Shown piece after piece: positions 41,676-50,399 of a stretch of 55,652 bases of DNA. This stretch comes from Rhodospirillum sp. UBA1311 (GTDB lineage: Bacteria; Pseudomonadota; Alphaproteobacteria; Rhodospirillales; Rhodospirillaceae), in assembly GCA_002307145.1 (NCBI GenBank), contig DBTR01000013.1, forward strand, positions 6,985 to 62,636, given 5' to 3'. The notes beneath the pieces are model-generated. The model did no database searches, had not been told where the DNA came from, and saw only the letters and a program-made list of their open reading frames with translations. The position numbers and the translations under genes were made by a program. The number at the start of each line of letters is the position of its first letter. Position 1 is the first letter of the stretch.

Positions 41676-43070
41676 ATGCAAGACAACAGGACCTATTTTT
41701 TCTGCGGCATCGGTGGCAGCGGCATGTTGCCCCTGGCGCTGATCGTGCAGCGGCGCGGCCATGCGGTCGCCGGATCGGATCGCGCGCTCGACCAGGGTCA
41801 ACTGCCCGAGAAGTTCGCTTTCCTGCGCGCGCAGGGCATCGGCCTGTTCCCGCAGGACGGCAGCGGCGTCGGTCCGAACACCGTATGCGTCACCTCGGCG
41901 GCGGTTGAGGAAACCATCCCCGATGTCCAGGCGGCGCGGCGCCAACACGCGACGATGGCGACCCGCGCCGAGTTGCTCGCCGAACTCTTCAACGCCGCGC
42001 CGAAATCGATCGGCGTCGCGGGAACCAGCGGCAAGTCCACCACCACCGGCATGATCGCTTGGCTGATGCAGCAAGCCGGGCGGCAGCCCACGGTGATGAA
42101 CGGCGCGGTGATGCGCAACTTCGTCACCGCCGAGACCCCGTTCGCCAGTTTCCTGGTCGGCGACGGCAACCTGTTCGTCGCCGAAGTCGACGAGAGCGAC
42201 GGCTCGATCGCGCACTACACGCCGCAGGTCGCGGTTCTCAACAATATCGCCTTAGACCACAAATCGATGGACGAACTGCGCGCGCTGTTCCGCGAATTCG
42301 TCGCCAAGGCAGAGGTCGCGGTTCTCAACCTCGACAACGCCGAGACCGCACTGTTGGCCGCCGAAATCCCGGCGGCACGGCGCATCACCTATTCGCTCTC
42401 CGACACCGCCGCCGACCTTTTGGCCGGGGATATCGCGCCGCATGCGGACGGCGTCGGCTTCAGCGTTCGGCAATCGGGCGGCGCAACGCTCTCCTTGCGC
42501 CTGCGGGTGCCGGGTCGGCACAATGTCGCCAACGCGCTCGCCGCGCTCGCCGCCGCCCGTGCCTGCGGCATCCCCCTCGACCGTGCGGCCGCTGCGCTCG
42601 CGGGGTTCACCGGCATCCGCCGCCGCCTAGAAACCGTGGGAACCCGGGGCGGGATCACGGTGATCGACGACTTCGCCCACAATCCGGACAAGATCGCCGC
42701 CACGCTCGCCGCGATGCACGAGTTCCCGGGCCGCCTGCTGATCCTGTTCCAGCCCCATGGCTTCGGTCCGCTCCGGCTGATGCGAGAAGGCTTCGTCGAC
42801 ACCTTCGCGACCTGGATGCGCGCCGAAGACATCCTGACGATGCCCGACCCGGTCTATTTCGGCGGCACGGTCGAGCGCAGCGTCACCAGCGTCGACATCG
42901 TCGACGGCGTCGACGCGCGGGGACGCCAGGCGCGGTTCTTCCCCGACCGCGCGGCCTGCGGCGAGCATCTCCTTGGTCTCGCCCGCACGGGGGACCGGAT
43001 CATCGTGATGGGCGCGCGCGACGACACGCTGTCCACCTTCGCGGCCGGACTCCTCGCTCGCCTTCCCTGA
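41676..43070 (+). CDS. MurC/Mpl-like Mur ligase
   Basis: 464 residues with the three-domain Mur ligase plan. The N-terminal UDP-binding part has FFCGIGGSGMLPLALIVQ and TSAAVEETIPDVQAAR. The ATP-binding domain has P-loop GTSGKSTTTG (canonical MurC and Mpl read GTHGKT) and EVDESDGSIAHYTPQVAVL. The C-terminal domain has DDFAHNPDKIAATLAAM. Pairing with LD-carboxypeptidase suggests it joins murein tripeptide to UDP-MurNAc, as Mpl does. It is not the essential MurC, since no division cluster is near. The changed P-loop makes it a divergent member. Confidence 0.8.
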   Translation: MQDNRTYFFCGIGGSGMLPLALIVQRRGHAVAGSDRALDQGQLPEKFAFLRAQGIGLFPQDGSGVGPNTVCVTSAAVEETIPDVQAARRQHATMATRAELLAELFNAAPKSIGVAGTSGKSTTTGMIAWLMQQAGRQPTVMNGAVMRNFVTAETPFASFLVGDGNLFVAEVDESDGSIAHYTPQVAVLNNIALDHKSMDELRALFREFVAKAEVAVLNLDNAETALLAAEIPAARRITYSLSDTAADLLAGDIAPHADGVGFSVRQSGGATLSLRLRVPGRHNVANALAALAAARACGIPLDRAAAALAGFTGIRRRLETVGTRGGITVIDDFAHNPDKIAATLAAMHEFPGRLLILFQPHGFGPLRLMREGFVDTFATWMRAEDILTMPDPVYFGGTVERSVTSVDIVDGVDARGRQARFFPDRAACGEHLLGLARTGDRIIVMGARDDTLSTFAAGLLARLP

Positions 43071-43076
43071 AACGCC

Positions 43077-43107
43077 AAAGCCGCCTTGGAACACTCCAAA
43101 GCGGCTT
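43077..43107. terminator. Bidirectional hairpin between convergent genes
   Basis: AAAGCCGCCTTGG (43077-43089) pairs with CCAAAGCGGCTT (43096-43107) with one mismatch around a 6-base loop. It lies between the Mur ligase stop and the PepSY-like gene's stop. The T stretch is short on both strands. Confidence 0.6.
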
Positions 43108-43130
43108 CGCCATCACGCACGTCCAAAACC

Positions 43131-43439
43131 CTACTCGCCCTTGCCTTCCGACTGCACCCGGCCATCCGGCGCGAGCATGACCTCGGTCGGAACGCCGTCC
43201 TTGATCGCGCGGCCGTGCCAGAAGTTGTCGCAGCCTTTCTTCAGTCCGGTCACTTGCGTGTACCCGGCTGCGGTGATCTTCTTTTTCGCGTCGGCCGCGG
43301 TCGAGCCGTCGATCTTTTCGTCCGCGCCGCACCGCAATGCGGGCATGTCGTCGGCATACGCCGTACCGACGATCGGCAGGGCCCCGCCCCCAACCAGAAT
43401 CGCGAACGCTACCATACCGGTAAGCCAGAACTTGATCAT
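43131..43439 (-). CDS. Small exported PepSY-like protein
   Basis: 102 residues from ATG 43439, supported by AGGAGA 7 bases upstream; longer upstream frames lack coding character. The signal peptide is about 30 residues (WLTGMVAFAILVGGGAL ... AYA). The mature part is a single PepSY-like unit: a helix AADAKKKITAAGY, then VTGLKKGCDNFWHGRAIKDG and VMLAPDGRV. Two Cys (LRCGAD, KKGCDN) could form a disulfide. PepSY proteins are often inhibitors or ligand carriers; no function can be assigned. It is a single gene with its own 128-base upstream gap. Confidence 0.75.
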   Translation of the reverse strand: MIKFWLTGMVAFAILVGGGALPIVGTAYADDMPALRCGADEKIDGSTAADAKKKITAAGYTQVTGLKKGCDNFWHGRAIKDGVPTEVMLAPDGRVQSEGKGE

Positions 43440-43567
43440 CTCGCGTTCTCCTGAGTTCCCGTGAACAGCGCAACCACGCTTCCACACATCATAACGTAGG
43501 AACGATCCTGCAAGACTGTGGGATTCGAAACATTTAATCCCCCGCAATGGCGCCCGAGAACCAATCA

Positions 43568-44740
43568 TCACGGCTGCGCGGCGGGGCGGCCCGGAGGCAG
43601 CATCCGCAACGCGATATCCCGGTAGATCGACGGCGCTTGCACCAGTTCGGCGATCGGCACGAATTCATCGGACTGATGCGCGACCGCAAGGTCGCCCGGC
43701 CCGACGACCACGCCATGCGCGCCGATCTCGCGGAAATGCACGAGATCGCATCCTCCGCCGAACCCGCCGAGCTTCGGGTCGGAAACCCCGTTCGCCACGC
43801 ACGCCGCCAAGGCCGCGCGCACGATCGGATGATCCGCCGCCGTCTCGGTCGCACCGCCGGTGGTTTCCTGGAACCGCACGATCGCGGCGCGCACTCCGTC
43901 GTCGAGCTCCGCCGCGCGCAACAACGCTTCGATTTCGCCGATCGCATCGGCCTCGCGCTCTCCGGGGATCATCCGGCGATCCAGCATGATTTCGCAGGCG
44001 TCGGGCACGACATTGTCGGCGACTCCGCCCAAAATCCGCGTCACCGTGAGGCTGGCCGAACCGACCAACGGATGACGCCGGGAACGGATTTCGCGATGCG
44101 CGGCGGCGACCCGATCGAGCACGCGCGCCGCGCCGAAGATCGCGTTGACGCCGAGATCGGGCGTTCCCGAATGTGCCATGCGCCCCGCGACCCGCACGAT
44201 CGGTCGCAGGCTCCCCTTGTGCGCGATCACCGGCGCATTGCCGGTCGGCTCGCCGACGACGACGAAATCGATGCCCGGAAGTTCGCGAGCCAACCGGCGC
44301 GCGCCGCGACTGCCGACCTCCTCGTCGGCAACGAACGCGGCGACGACGGTCCCGCTCCATCCCCCACGATCGGCGGCGAGCATCGCCACCGCCTCGATCA
44401 TCGCGGCAATCGGTCCCTTGGCGTCGCACGCGCCACGCCCGAACAAACGCCCGTTCTCCTCGACCAGCACGAACGGATCGCGGGACCAGCCCTTTCCGGC
44501 AGGCACCACGTCGAGGTGGGAGTTGAATGCCAGCGTCGGCCCCGCGCCGTTGCGGAGAACGCCGATGACGTTGGCGCGGCCATCTTCGAAGGCGTCGACG
44601 CGGACCTCGCACCCCCATGCAGTGAGTTCATCGGCGACAAAACCCGCCGCCTCGATTTCGCGCCCCGGCGGGTTTTCGGTATTCAGGCCGACCAACCGCG
44701 CAAGCCGGGCCTTCAACCTGCTTTCATCGGGGCCGATCAT
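43568..44740 (-). CDS. M20 metallopeptidase, ArgE/DapE-type deacylase
   Basis: 390 residues. Metal-site motifs in order are SHLDVVPAGKGW (His, Asp), GACDAKGPIAAMI (bridging Asp), ADEEVGSRGA (catalytic Glu and metal Glu), GEPTGN and, near the end, GGCDLVHFREIG (His). The dimerisation domain has HSGTPDLGVNAI. This pattern is that of acetylornithine deacetylase/succinyl-diaminopimelate desuccinylase relatives that remove an acyl group from an amino acid. It is the last gene of the eleven-gene operon and overlaps the M24 gene by ATGA. Within this operon it may free the final amino acid. Confidence 0.88.
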   Translation of the reverse strand: MIGPDESRLKARLARLVGLNTENPPGREIEAAGFVADELTAWGCEVRVDAFEDGRANVIGVLRNGAGPTLAFNSHLDVVPAGKGWSRDPFVLVEENGRLFGRGACDAKGPIAAMIEAVAMLAADRGGWSGTVVAAFVADEEVGSRGARRLARELPGIDFVVVGEPTGNAPVIAHKGSLRPIVRVAGRMAHSGTPDLGVNAIFGAARVLDRVAAAHREIRSRRHPLVGSASLTVTRILGGVADNVVPDACEIMLDRRMIPGEREADAIGEIEALLRAAELDDGVRAAIVRFQETTGGATETAADHPIVRAALAACVANGVSDPKLGGFGGGCDLVHFREIGAHGVVVGPGDLAVAHQSDEFVPIAELVQAPSIYRDIALRMLPPGRPAAQP

Positions 44741-45900
44741 CGCACGGCAATTCCACGCGGCAGGTCCGACAGGACGTCCGCGCCGCTCTCGGTCACGATC
44801 ACGGTTTCGGATGCTCCGACCGTCCACTCGCCATAGGCCCGCAACGTCGCCGGGAGATGGAATACCATGCCAGGCCGGAGAATTTCGGAAACTCCGGTAA
44901 ACAGGCTGAGAATCCCGCCCTCGCCCCAATCCGGCGCGAACGCCACGCCCATGGAATAGCCGATCCGCTTGCGGAACGCCTCGGTATAGCCGCCTGCGTC
45001 GATCACCGCCTGGGCTGCCTGATGCGGCGCGGAGCATGGCGCTCCGGGGCGGATCGCCGCGAGCGCCGCGTCGAGGGCACGCTCGGCGCAATCCATCATC
45101 CGGCGCGCCTCGGCGGGCGGCTCGCCGATCCAGACCGTGCGCATCACGGCGCCGTGGTAGCGCGCGTGGCTCCCCGCAAGTTCGAGGAACACCGGGTCGC
45201 CCTTGGCGAGAACCCGCCGCCGCCAAGTCATGTGCGGCAGGCCGCTTCGCCCGCCGGAGGAGACCAGCGGCTCCATCGCCATCGCCTCCGAGCCCGTCGA
45301 GACCGCGGCGGCAAGCATCGCCGCCGCCACCTGGTTTTCGTCCGTGGCTTCGGCACACGCCGCGATCCCGGCCACCATGCCCGCGTTGGCATAGCTCGCC
45401 GCCTTGCGGATCGCGGCAAGCTCGGCGGGAGACTTGACCACGCGCAGGGCCGCGACCAGACCCGAGCCGTCGATCGGCGGCCGCGCCAGGCCGGCGCAGA
45501 CCTCGGCATACAGACGCGGCGAAACGAACCAGCCGTCGGTTTCAAGCGCGACCCGGTCCGCGCCCAGATTCCGCAATACCGCGGCAAGCGCCGCCGCCGG
45601 AGGCTCGCCGTCCTGATAGGCGACGATGGTGTCGATCCAGGTGTTGGCCGCCGAACCGGGAAGCTCCAACTGACGCACCAGGAGGGTAGGTGCGCCCTCG
45701 GCCGTCATCACCAGCGCCTGGAAAGCGAAATATCCGGCGGTCTGGCGACCGCAGAGCCAGTAGATGTTCTCCGGCCCGGTCACGACGAGGGCATCGATGT
45801 CCCGCGCCACCATGGACGCCCGCAACTGCGCCTGGCGCGCTTCGAATTCCGCGGCGGGAAAAGCGGCTTCCCGTCCGCGCAGCTCAGCAAAACAACTCAA
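44737..45900 (-). CDS. Creatinase-fold M24 protein lacking metal ligands
   Basis: 387 residues from TTG 45900 (AGGACAGGA upstream); a GTG at 45933 overlapping the gntR end would add 11. The N-terminal half is the creatinase/prolidase N-domain (DALVVTGPENIYWLCG). The C-terminal half is a pita-bread fold. In true metallopeptidases the first metal motif is VDxG...D. Here it reads FLELAGSHARYHGAVMRT, with Glu for the first Asp and no second Asp. The usual GHGIG is GYSMG. This resembles creatinase or the ectoine hydrolase group, which cleave C-N bonds without two metals. Substrate unknown. Confidence 0.8.
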   Translation of the reverse strand: MSCFAELRGREAAFPAAEFEARQAQLRASMVARDIDALVVTGPENIYWLCGRQTAGYFAFQALVMTAEGAPTLLVRQLELPGSAANTWIDTIVAYQDGEPPAAALAAVLRNLGADRVALETDGWFVSPRLYAEVCAGLARPPIDGSGLVAALRVVKSPAELAAIRKAASYANAGMVAGIAACAEATDENQVAAAMLAAAVSTGSEAMAMEPLVSSGGRSGLPHMTWRRRVLAKGDPVFLELAGSHARYHGAVMRTVWIGEPPAEARRMMDCAERALDAALAAIRPGAPCSAPHQAAQAVIDAGGYTEAFRKRIGYSMGVAFAPDWGEGGILSLFTGVSEILRPGMVFHLPATLRAYGEWTVGASETVIVTESGADVLSDLPRGIAVR

Positions 45901-45914
45901 TTTCCTGTCCTCGC

Positions 45915-46553
45915 CTACGACCGCGCCACCCACTCCAGGAAGCGCGTTCGCGTGTTGTCGAAATGATTTTCCATCGCCTTGCGCGCACCGGCCGGATCGC
46001 CGGCTTCGATCCGTTCAATCACCGCGAGATGCTCCTTCGCCTGCTGCACGAAGCTGTCGTGGGTGCGAACGATGGTGCAGCGGCGCGCCGCCACGCGAAG
46101 TTCGTCGAGGATTCCCGGCAAAAGCCGGAACCGCGCCGAATCCGCGACCGCGTGGTGAAACGATCGGTCGCTATCCCAGAAGCTGTCGAACGGCACGTCG
46201 GTGCGCTCGATCAGCATTCTCATCGTCTCGCGCGATTGCAGCAGGCTGGGAGCGGGTCCGAGTTCCGCCGCGCGCTCCGCCGCCAGGCCTTCCAGCATCC
46301 GCCGGGTCTGCACGATTTCCAGCAGTTGGATCACCGTCACGGGCCGAATCACCAGCGCGCCGTTCGCCAACCGGGTGATTACCCCCTCGTTCACCAGGCG
46401 GGATATCGCCGCGCGCAACGGCGAACGGGAAACGCCGCAGACCCCGGCCAGCACGCGCTCGCTCAACACGTCCTCGGAGGTGTAGGCGCCATCGAGAATG
46501 CTGCGCTTGAGAACTTGATAGGCGTGTTGCGAAAGATTGTCGGCGACCGGCAT
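45915..46553 (-). CDS. GntR-family regulator, FCD type
   Basis: 212 residues. The winged HTH spans about 8-70 (LSERVLAGVCGVSRSPLRAAISRLVNEGVI). The FCD ligand domain at about 80-205 is all-helical, with metal-binding-type positions DRSFHHAVAD and a late HFDNTR. It lies inside the operon between two hydrolases, an unusual position for a regulator. It is one of two FCD proteins in the unit and probably senses a pathway intermediate. The next gene upstream ends 6 bases before its start. Confidence 0.9.
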   Translation of the reverse strand: MPVADNLSQHAYQVLKRSILDGAYTSEDVLSERVLAGVCGVSRSPLRAAISRLVNEGVITRLANGALVIRPVTVIQLLEIVQTRRMLEGLAAERAAELGPAPSLLQSRETMRMLIERTDVPFDSFWDSDRSFHHAVADSARFRLLPGILDELRVAARRCTIVRTHDSFVQQAKEHLAVIERIEAGDPAGARKAMENHFDNTRTRFLEWVARS

Positions 46554-46559
46554 TGCGAC

Positions 46560-47795
46560 CTACTCCCGCCAGGTTGCGTACAGCGCGCCGACGGCCGCCG
46601 CGAGATCGGCGACGTCCATCGCCTCGTCGGGATTGTGGCTGCCGTTCCAATTCCGGACGAACACCATCACCGACTCCCATCCGGCCTGGGCGAATGCGGA
46701 GGCGTCGTGGCCACCGCCCGAAGCCATCCGGCGCGGACTCTCGCCGATACGCGCCGCTCCGGCGGCGATCTCGTCGGCGAGCGCGCCCGAAAGCATCGCA
46801 GGCGTGCTGCGCGAAACAGCGCCAAGCTCGAAGCGAACGCCGCGCGCTGCCTCGACCTTGGCGATCTCGTCCCTGAAGATCGCATCGATGCGATCGAGCG
46901 TCGCCACGTCGTTGCTGCGGAAATCGACACAGAAATCGAGCCGGCCCGGGACCTTGGCAAACGCATGTTCGGGGCTTGCCGCGTCGACACGGCCGAAGGT
47001 CACGGCGATGTCCGCGCCCTCGTCAAGCAGCACAGCCCAGTGCCGGTCGAGCGCGGTGACGACGTCAGCCAGCGCGAACACCGTATCCGCCCGGCCCTCG
47101 CGCGGCGCTCCGCCCGAATGCGCCCACTCGCCGACGATCCGCGCGTTCCGATACCGCAACCCGCCGCGAATGCCGGAGACCAACGCGTACGGTTCGCCTG
47201 CGCGATGCAGGATCGGCCCCTGCTCGATATGAATCTCGACGAACGTCGCGGGAGCGAGACCCGGACCGTTCAGCACCGCGTCCGGGTCGCCGCCCTGTTC
47301 GCGCATGTGGTCGGCAAGCGTGCGTCCGGTATCGGAGCGCACGGCATGCAAATCCTCGGTCGAGAGCCGCCCGAGGGCACTGCGCGAGCCGATGTAGGAC
47401 ACCGGGAACCACACGCTTTCCTCAGCCCGGGTTATGGTCACGACGAGATCCATCGGCGGCGGCGTCCCGGCGGCGGCGAAAGCCGCCGCCAACGCCATGC
47501 CGCCCACCACGCCCGCCTGCCCGTCATAGCGTCCGCCCATCGCCACGGTATCGAGGTGGGAGCCGATGAACAGCGGCTTGGCCGTGCGGTCGCGCCCCGG
47601 CAACCGCGCGAAAAGATTGAGCGCGGCATCGCGGGTGACGGTCATGCCGAGGCGCTGCGCCTCGCGTGCGACCAGGGCGTGCGCCTGGCTTTCCAGGTCG
47701 CTGTACGACGGTCGGGTCACGCCCGGGCCGGGCAGGCTGATCGCGTTGATCCCTGCGAGCAATCGCTCGATGGTTTCCTCTATCACCGGAATCAC
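46560..47795 (-). CDS. M20 hydantoinase/carbamoylase-family amidase (HyuC/AllC-like)
   Basis: 411 residues from a GTG overlapping the stop of the dehydrogenase gene. Motifs are GSHLDTVAMGGRYDG (metal His and Asp), RAEESVWFPVSYIGSRS (Glu pair), HIEQGPIL (His), EWAHSGGAPREGRADT and SGGGHDASAFAQ (His). The family hydrolyses N-carbamoyl-L-amino acids, allantoate or ureidoglycolate. The operon also has 5-oxoprolinase-type subunits, so a route ring-opening, then N-carbamoyl or amide cleavage, is plausible. Carbamoylase versus ureidohydrolase cannot be separated by eye. Confidence 0.87.
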   Translation of the reverse strand: MIPVIEETIERLLAGINAISLPGPGVTRPSYSDLESQAHALVAREAQRLGMTVTRDAALNLFARLPGRDRTAKPLFIGSHLDTVAMGGRYDGQAGVVGGMALAAAFAAAGTPPPMDLVVTITRAEESVWFPVSYIGSRSALGRLSTEDLHAVRSDTGRTLADHMREQGGDPDAVLNGPGLAPATFVEIHIEQGPILHRAGEPYALVSGIRGGLRYRNARIVGEWAHSGGAPREGRADTVFALADVVTALDRHWAVLLDEGADIAVTFGRVDAASPEHAFAKVPGRLDFCVDFRSNDVATLDRIDAIFRDEIAKVEAARGVRFELGAVSRSTPAMLSGALADEIAAGAARIGESPRRMASGGGHDASAFAQAGWESVMVFVRNWNGSHNPDEAMDVADLAAAVGALYATWRE

Positions 47796-48745
47796 GGCAT
47801 GACCCTTTCCTGCGGACGGTTGATGGTCGTCGCCGGAATGCCTCCGGCGCACGCGGTGAGAACGTGGCCTGCCGCCGCGATCGCGACCCGGGCGAGGGAG
47901 TCCTCGGTCGTCCCGCCGAGATGCGGCGTGAAGATCACCCGATCGGGAAACGCCGCGAGCTGGCCGGTCGGAGCTTCCGCCGAATAAACGTCGAGCGCGG
48001 CGGCGCGCACCCGGCCGTCGGCCAGCGCACGGGCCAATGCGGCCTCGTCGACCAATCCGGCGCGCGCGGTATTGACGAGGATCGCGCCGGGCTTGATCGC
48101 GGCGAGGCTCGGGCCGGAGATCATTCCCCGGGTCTGCGCGGTGAGCGGCGCATGCAGGCTGACGAGGTCGGCGCGCGCCAGTCCCTCGTCCAGCGATGCG
48201 ATCCGGGCGAAGCCGAAATCGTCGTCGCAGACCGGGGAATGGATCAGGATTTCCATGCCGAGCGCGGCGTGCAGCAACCGCCCCACTCGCGCGCCGATGC
48301 TGCCCCAGCCGACGACCAGAGCGGTCTTGCCGTGGAGTTCAGTGAACCGCCCGCTTTCCCGGTAGCCTTTCTGCCCGGCGCGCTCGCGGCGATCCCCGGC
48401 GGGAATGCCGCGCGCGGCGGAAAGCGCGAGGCCGAGGGTCATCTCCGCCACCGACTGGGCGTTGGCTCCCGGCGTATTGCAGACCAGCACGCCCCGCGCG
48501 GTCGCCGCGTCGATATCGACCGGATCGGTGCCCGTACCATGCACGACGATGGCGCGAAGTCGGGGCGCCGCCGCGAGCGCCGCAGCCGAGAACCCCGCAT
48601 CGCGGGTAATCACCGCATCGCAATCGCCGACGTGCGCGGCTACGGTCCGCATGTCGGGCGCCGGGCACATAACCGGCTCGACGCCGCCGGTCCGGAGAGT
48701 CTGCAAACCCTCCTCATGGATGGGTTGGATAACGAGGCACTTCAC
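47792..48745 (-). CDS. D-2-hydroxyacid dehydrogenase (SerA-like, NAD-binding)
   Basis: 317 residues from GTG 48745, which overlaps the gntR stop by four bases. The Rossmann motif is VVGWGSIGARVGRLL. The catalytic Arg lies in LVNTARAGLVDEAAL, Glu in the DVYSAEAP region and His in FTPHLGGTTEDS. NTPGANAQSVAEMTLGLAL is the family helix. It belongs to the phosphoglycerate dehydrogenase-like group that interconverts 2-keto and 2-hydroxy acids. In this operon it may act on a keto acid left after amide removal; the direction is unknown. Confidence 0.87.
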   Translation of the reverse strand: MKCLVIQPIHEEGLQTLRTGGVEPVMCPAPDMRTVAAHVGDCDAVITRDAGFSAAALAAAPRLRAIVVHGTGTDPVDIDAATARGVLVCNTPGANAQSVAEMTLGLALSAARGIPAGDRRERAGQKGYRESGRFTELHGKTALVVGWGSIGARVGRLLHAALGMEILIHSPVCDDDFGFARIASLDEGLARADLVSLHAPLTAQTRGMISGPSLAAIKPGAILVNTARAGLVDEAALARALADGRVRAAALDVYSAEAPTGQLAAFPDRVIFTPHLGGTTEDSLARVAIAAAGHVLTACAGGIPATTINRPQERVMP

Positions 48746-49389
48746 GAGATCTTCTCCGCTCCGGGGGTGCGTTCGAGACACGAGAGAATGGCATCCCGCG
48801 CGTGGGCGAGATGCATCAGCATCAGGTGCGCGGCCTTGTCGCCGTCGCCGTCGCGCAGCGCGTCGAGAATCGTCAGGTGTTCCTCGCACCCGAGCAGAAA
48901 ACGCTCCGGAACCCGGGAGCGGTCGAACACGTACGTCCGCAGGCGCAGGCCATCGAGGGTGTGCAACAGGATCGGATTGTTGGTGGCGCGAGCCATCATC
49001 CGATGAAATGCATCGTCGATGCTCCACTCGTCTTCCCCCTCGCCCGGTCCGGACGCCATGAACGCGCGGATCCGCGCGGTCATGTCCTCGAATACCGAAC
49101 GCGGCAGATGTACTGCGGCGCGGGCGGTTTCGGTCTCGATCGCAGCACGGAGCAAGAAGATCTCCTCGACCTCGGCGGCGTCGACCATGCGGAGGCGAAG
49201 GAAGCGCCCCTCGCGGGCGAGCATGCCTTCGCACTCCATGCGCTTGAACGCCTCGCGCACCGGCGTGCGCGACATCGACAGGCGCTCGCTGAGTTCGGCC
49301 TCGTGGAGCGCGTCGCCGGACTTGAGGTCGCCCGAGAAGATCATTTCGATGATCCTGGCGCGCGCCTGATGCATCAAGGATTGGGTCAT
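48742..49389 (-). CDS. GntR-family regulator, FCD type (second)
   Basis: 215 residues. The winged HTH lies at about 8-70 (LHEAELSERLSMSRTPVREAFKRMECEGML). The FCD domain at about 80-205 contains DDAFHRMMARATNN and a late HLMLMHLAHARD segment. It sits between pxpC and the dehydrogenase gene with ATGA/GTGA overlaps on both sides. It is a different subtype from the regulator at 45915-46553. A GGTATACC palindrome in the divergent dctP/pxpA region is a candidate site for one of them. Confidence 0.9.
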   Translation of the reverse strand: MTQSLMHQARARIIEMIFSGDLKSGDALHEAELSERLSMSRTPVREAFKRMECEGMLAREGRFLRLRMVDAAEVEEIFLLRAAIETETARAAVHLPRSVFEDMTARIRAFMASGPGEGEDEWSIDDAFHRMMARATNNPILLHTLDGLRLRTYVFDRSRVPERFLLGCEEHLTILDALRDGDGDKAAHLMLMHLAHARDAILSCLERTPGAEKIS

Positions 49390-50399
49390 TCGTTCTCCGC
49401 GACGGCAGCCACGCCGTCGATCAAATTGACGTCGAGAAGAAAGCCGGAATCGCAGACCAGGCCCGCCTTGGGCATGAGGTCCGCGAGCCGCGACCGCAGC
49501 GCCCGTCGCGCGTCGATCAGCAGGTTCTCGGCGTCTTCCCGCGATATGCGTACGAACCGCACCGGCTGGCCCGTGGAAATCTGACCGAGGCGCGGCAGGT
49601 CGACCGAAGCGACGGCGCCGATCTTGGGATAGCCGCCGGTGGTCTGACGCTCGGCCATCAATACCATGGGACGCCCGGACCCCGGAACCTGCAACGAACC
49701 GAGCGGCGTTCCGTCGGAGACGATGTCGTGGCCGCGCACCGCCGCGATCTTCGGACCTTCCAGGGCTTGCGCCATGCGGTCGCGGGTCGGCGAGACGGTG
49801 TAGCCGTCTCCGGCGAGGAGATCCCACGCGCTCTCGTCGAAATAGTCGTCCTGCGGGCCGGGCACCACGCGTATCGGCCCTTCCTCCCGCACGAACGGCT
49901 CCGCCATCCGCAAGCACGGCGCGGCGACGGTCTCACCGAGCGGCAGGGTGTCTCCGGCCTTGAGGGTGCGGCCTTCGTGCCCACCGATGCCGGTGCGCAG
50001 ATGGGTCGCGCGCGACCCGAGCACGGGGGGCGTGGCGATCCCGCCCGAAACCGCGAGATACCCCCAGACGCCGCGCTGCAACGCGCCGACGCGCAGGGTT
50101 TGGCCGGACAGAAGATCGTGGCTTTCCCAGGCCGCGACCGGCTCGCCCGCGATGCGGACGTCGGCGTCGCCGGTGACGGCGACCCGCACCGGAGCCGATA
50201 CCGAAAACTCGCCCCCCATCCCGGCGAACTCCAGACCGGCGGCGGCGTCCGCGTTGCCGACCAGGGCGTTGGCGATGGCGAACAGCGGCGGGTCCATCGG
50301 CCCCGAGCCGGAAACCCCGGCGTGCAGCAGCCCCGGACGCCCGGCGTCCTGCACCGTGGTCATCGGCCCGCTGCGCAAAACTGAAAACGTTGTGCTCAT
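49386..50399 (-). CDS. pxpC: 5-oxoprolinase subunit C (KipA / biotin-dependent carboxyltransferase family)
   Basis: 337 residues. Marks are the N-terminal GPMTTVQDAGRPGLLHAGVS, SGSGPMDPPLFAIANALVGN and GYLAVSGGI. The late PMVLMAERQTTGGYPKIGAV is also typical of PxpC/KipA. With PxpA and PxpB it forms the ATP-driven 5-oxoproline (pyroglutamate) hydrolase; family relatives act on other lactam or urea compounds. It overlaps pxpB and gntR by four bases. Confidence 0.92.
   Translation of the reverse strand: MSTTFSVLRSGPMTTVQDAGRPGLLHAGVSGSGPMDPPLFAIANALVGNADAAAGLEFAGMGGEFSVSAPVRVAVTGDADVRIAGEPVAAWESHDLLSGQTLRVGALQRGVWGYLAVSGGIATPPVLGSRATHLRTGIGGHEGRTLKAGDTLPLGETVAAPCLRMAEPFVREEGPIRVVPGPQDDYFDESAWDLLAGDGYTVSPTRDRMAQALEGPKIAAVRGHDIVSDGTPLGSLQVPGSGRPMVLMAERQTTGGYPKIGAVASVDLPRLGQISTGQPVRFVRISREDAENLLIDARRALRSRLADLMPKAGLVCDSGFLLDVNLIDGVAAVAENE

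Noticed and set aside
43520..43541. GGGATT...AATCCC repeat after the M20 gene as a terminator
   Set aside because: Only 6-bp arms with a 10-base AT-rich loop and no T-run; too weak to call.
43440..43571. Upstream extension of the PepSY-like protein
   Set aside because: The extension lacks coding character, and the signal peptide begins at ATG 43439 with a good ribosome site.
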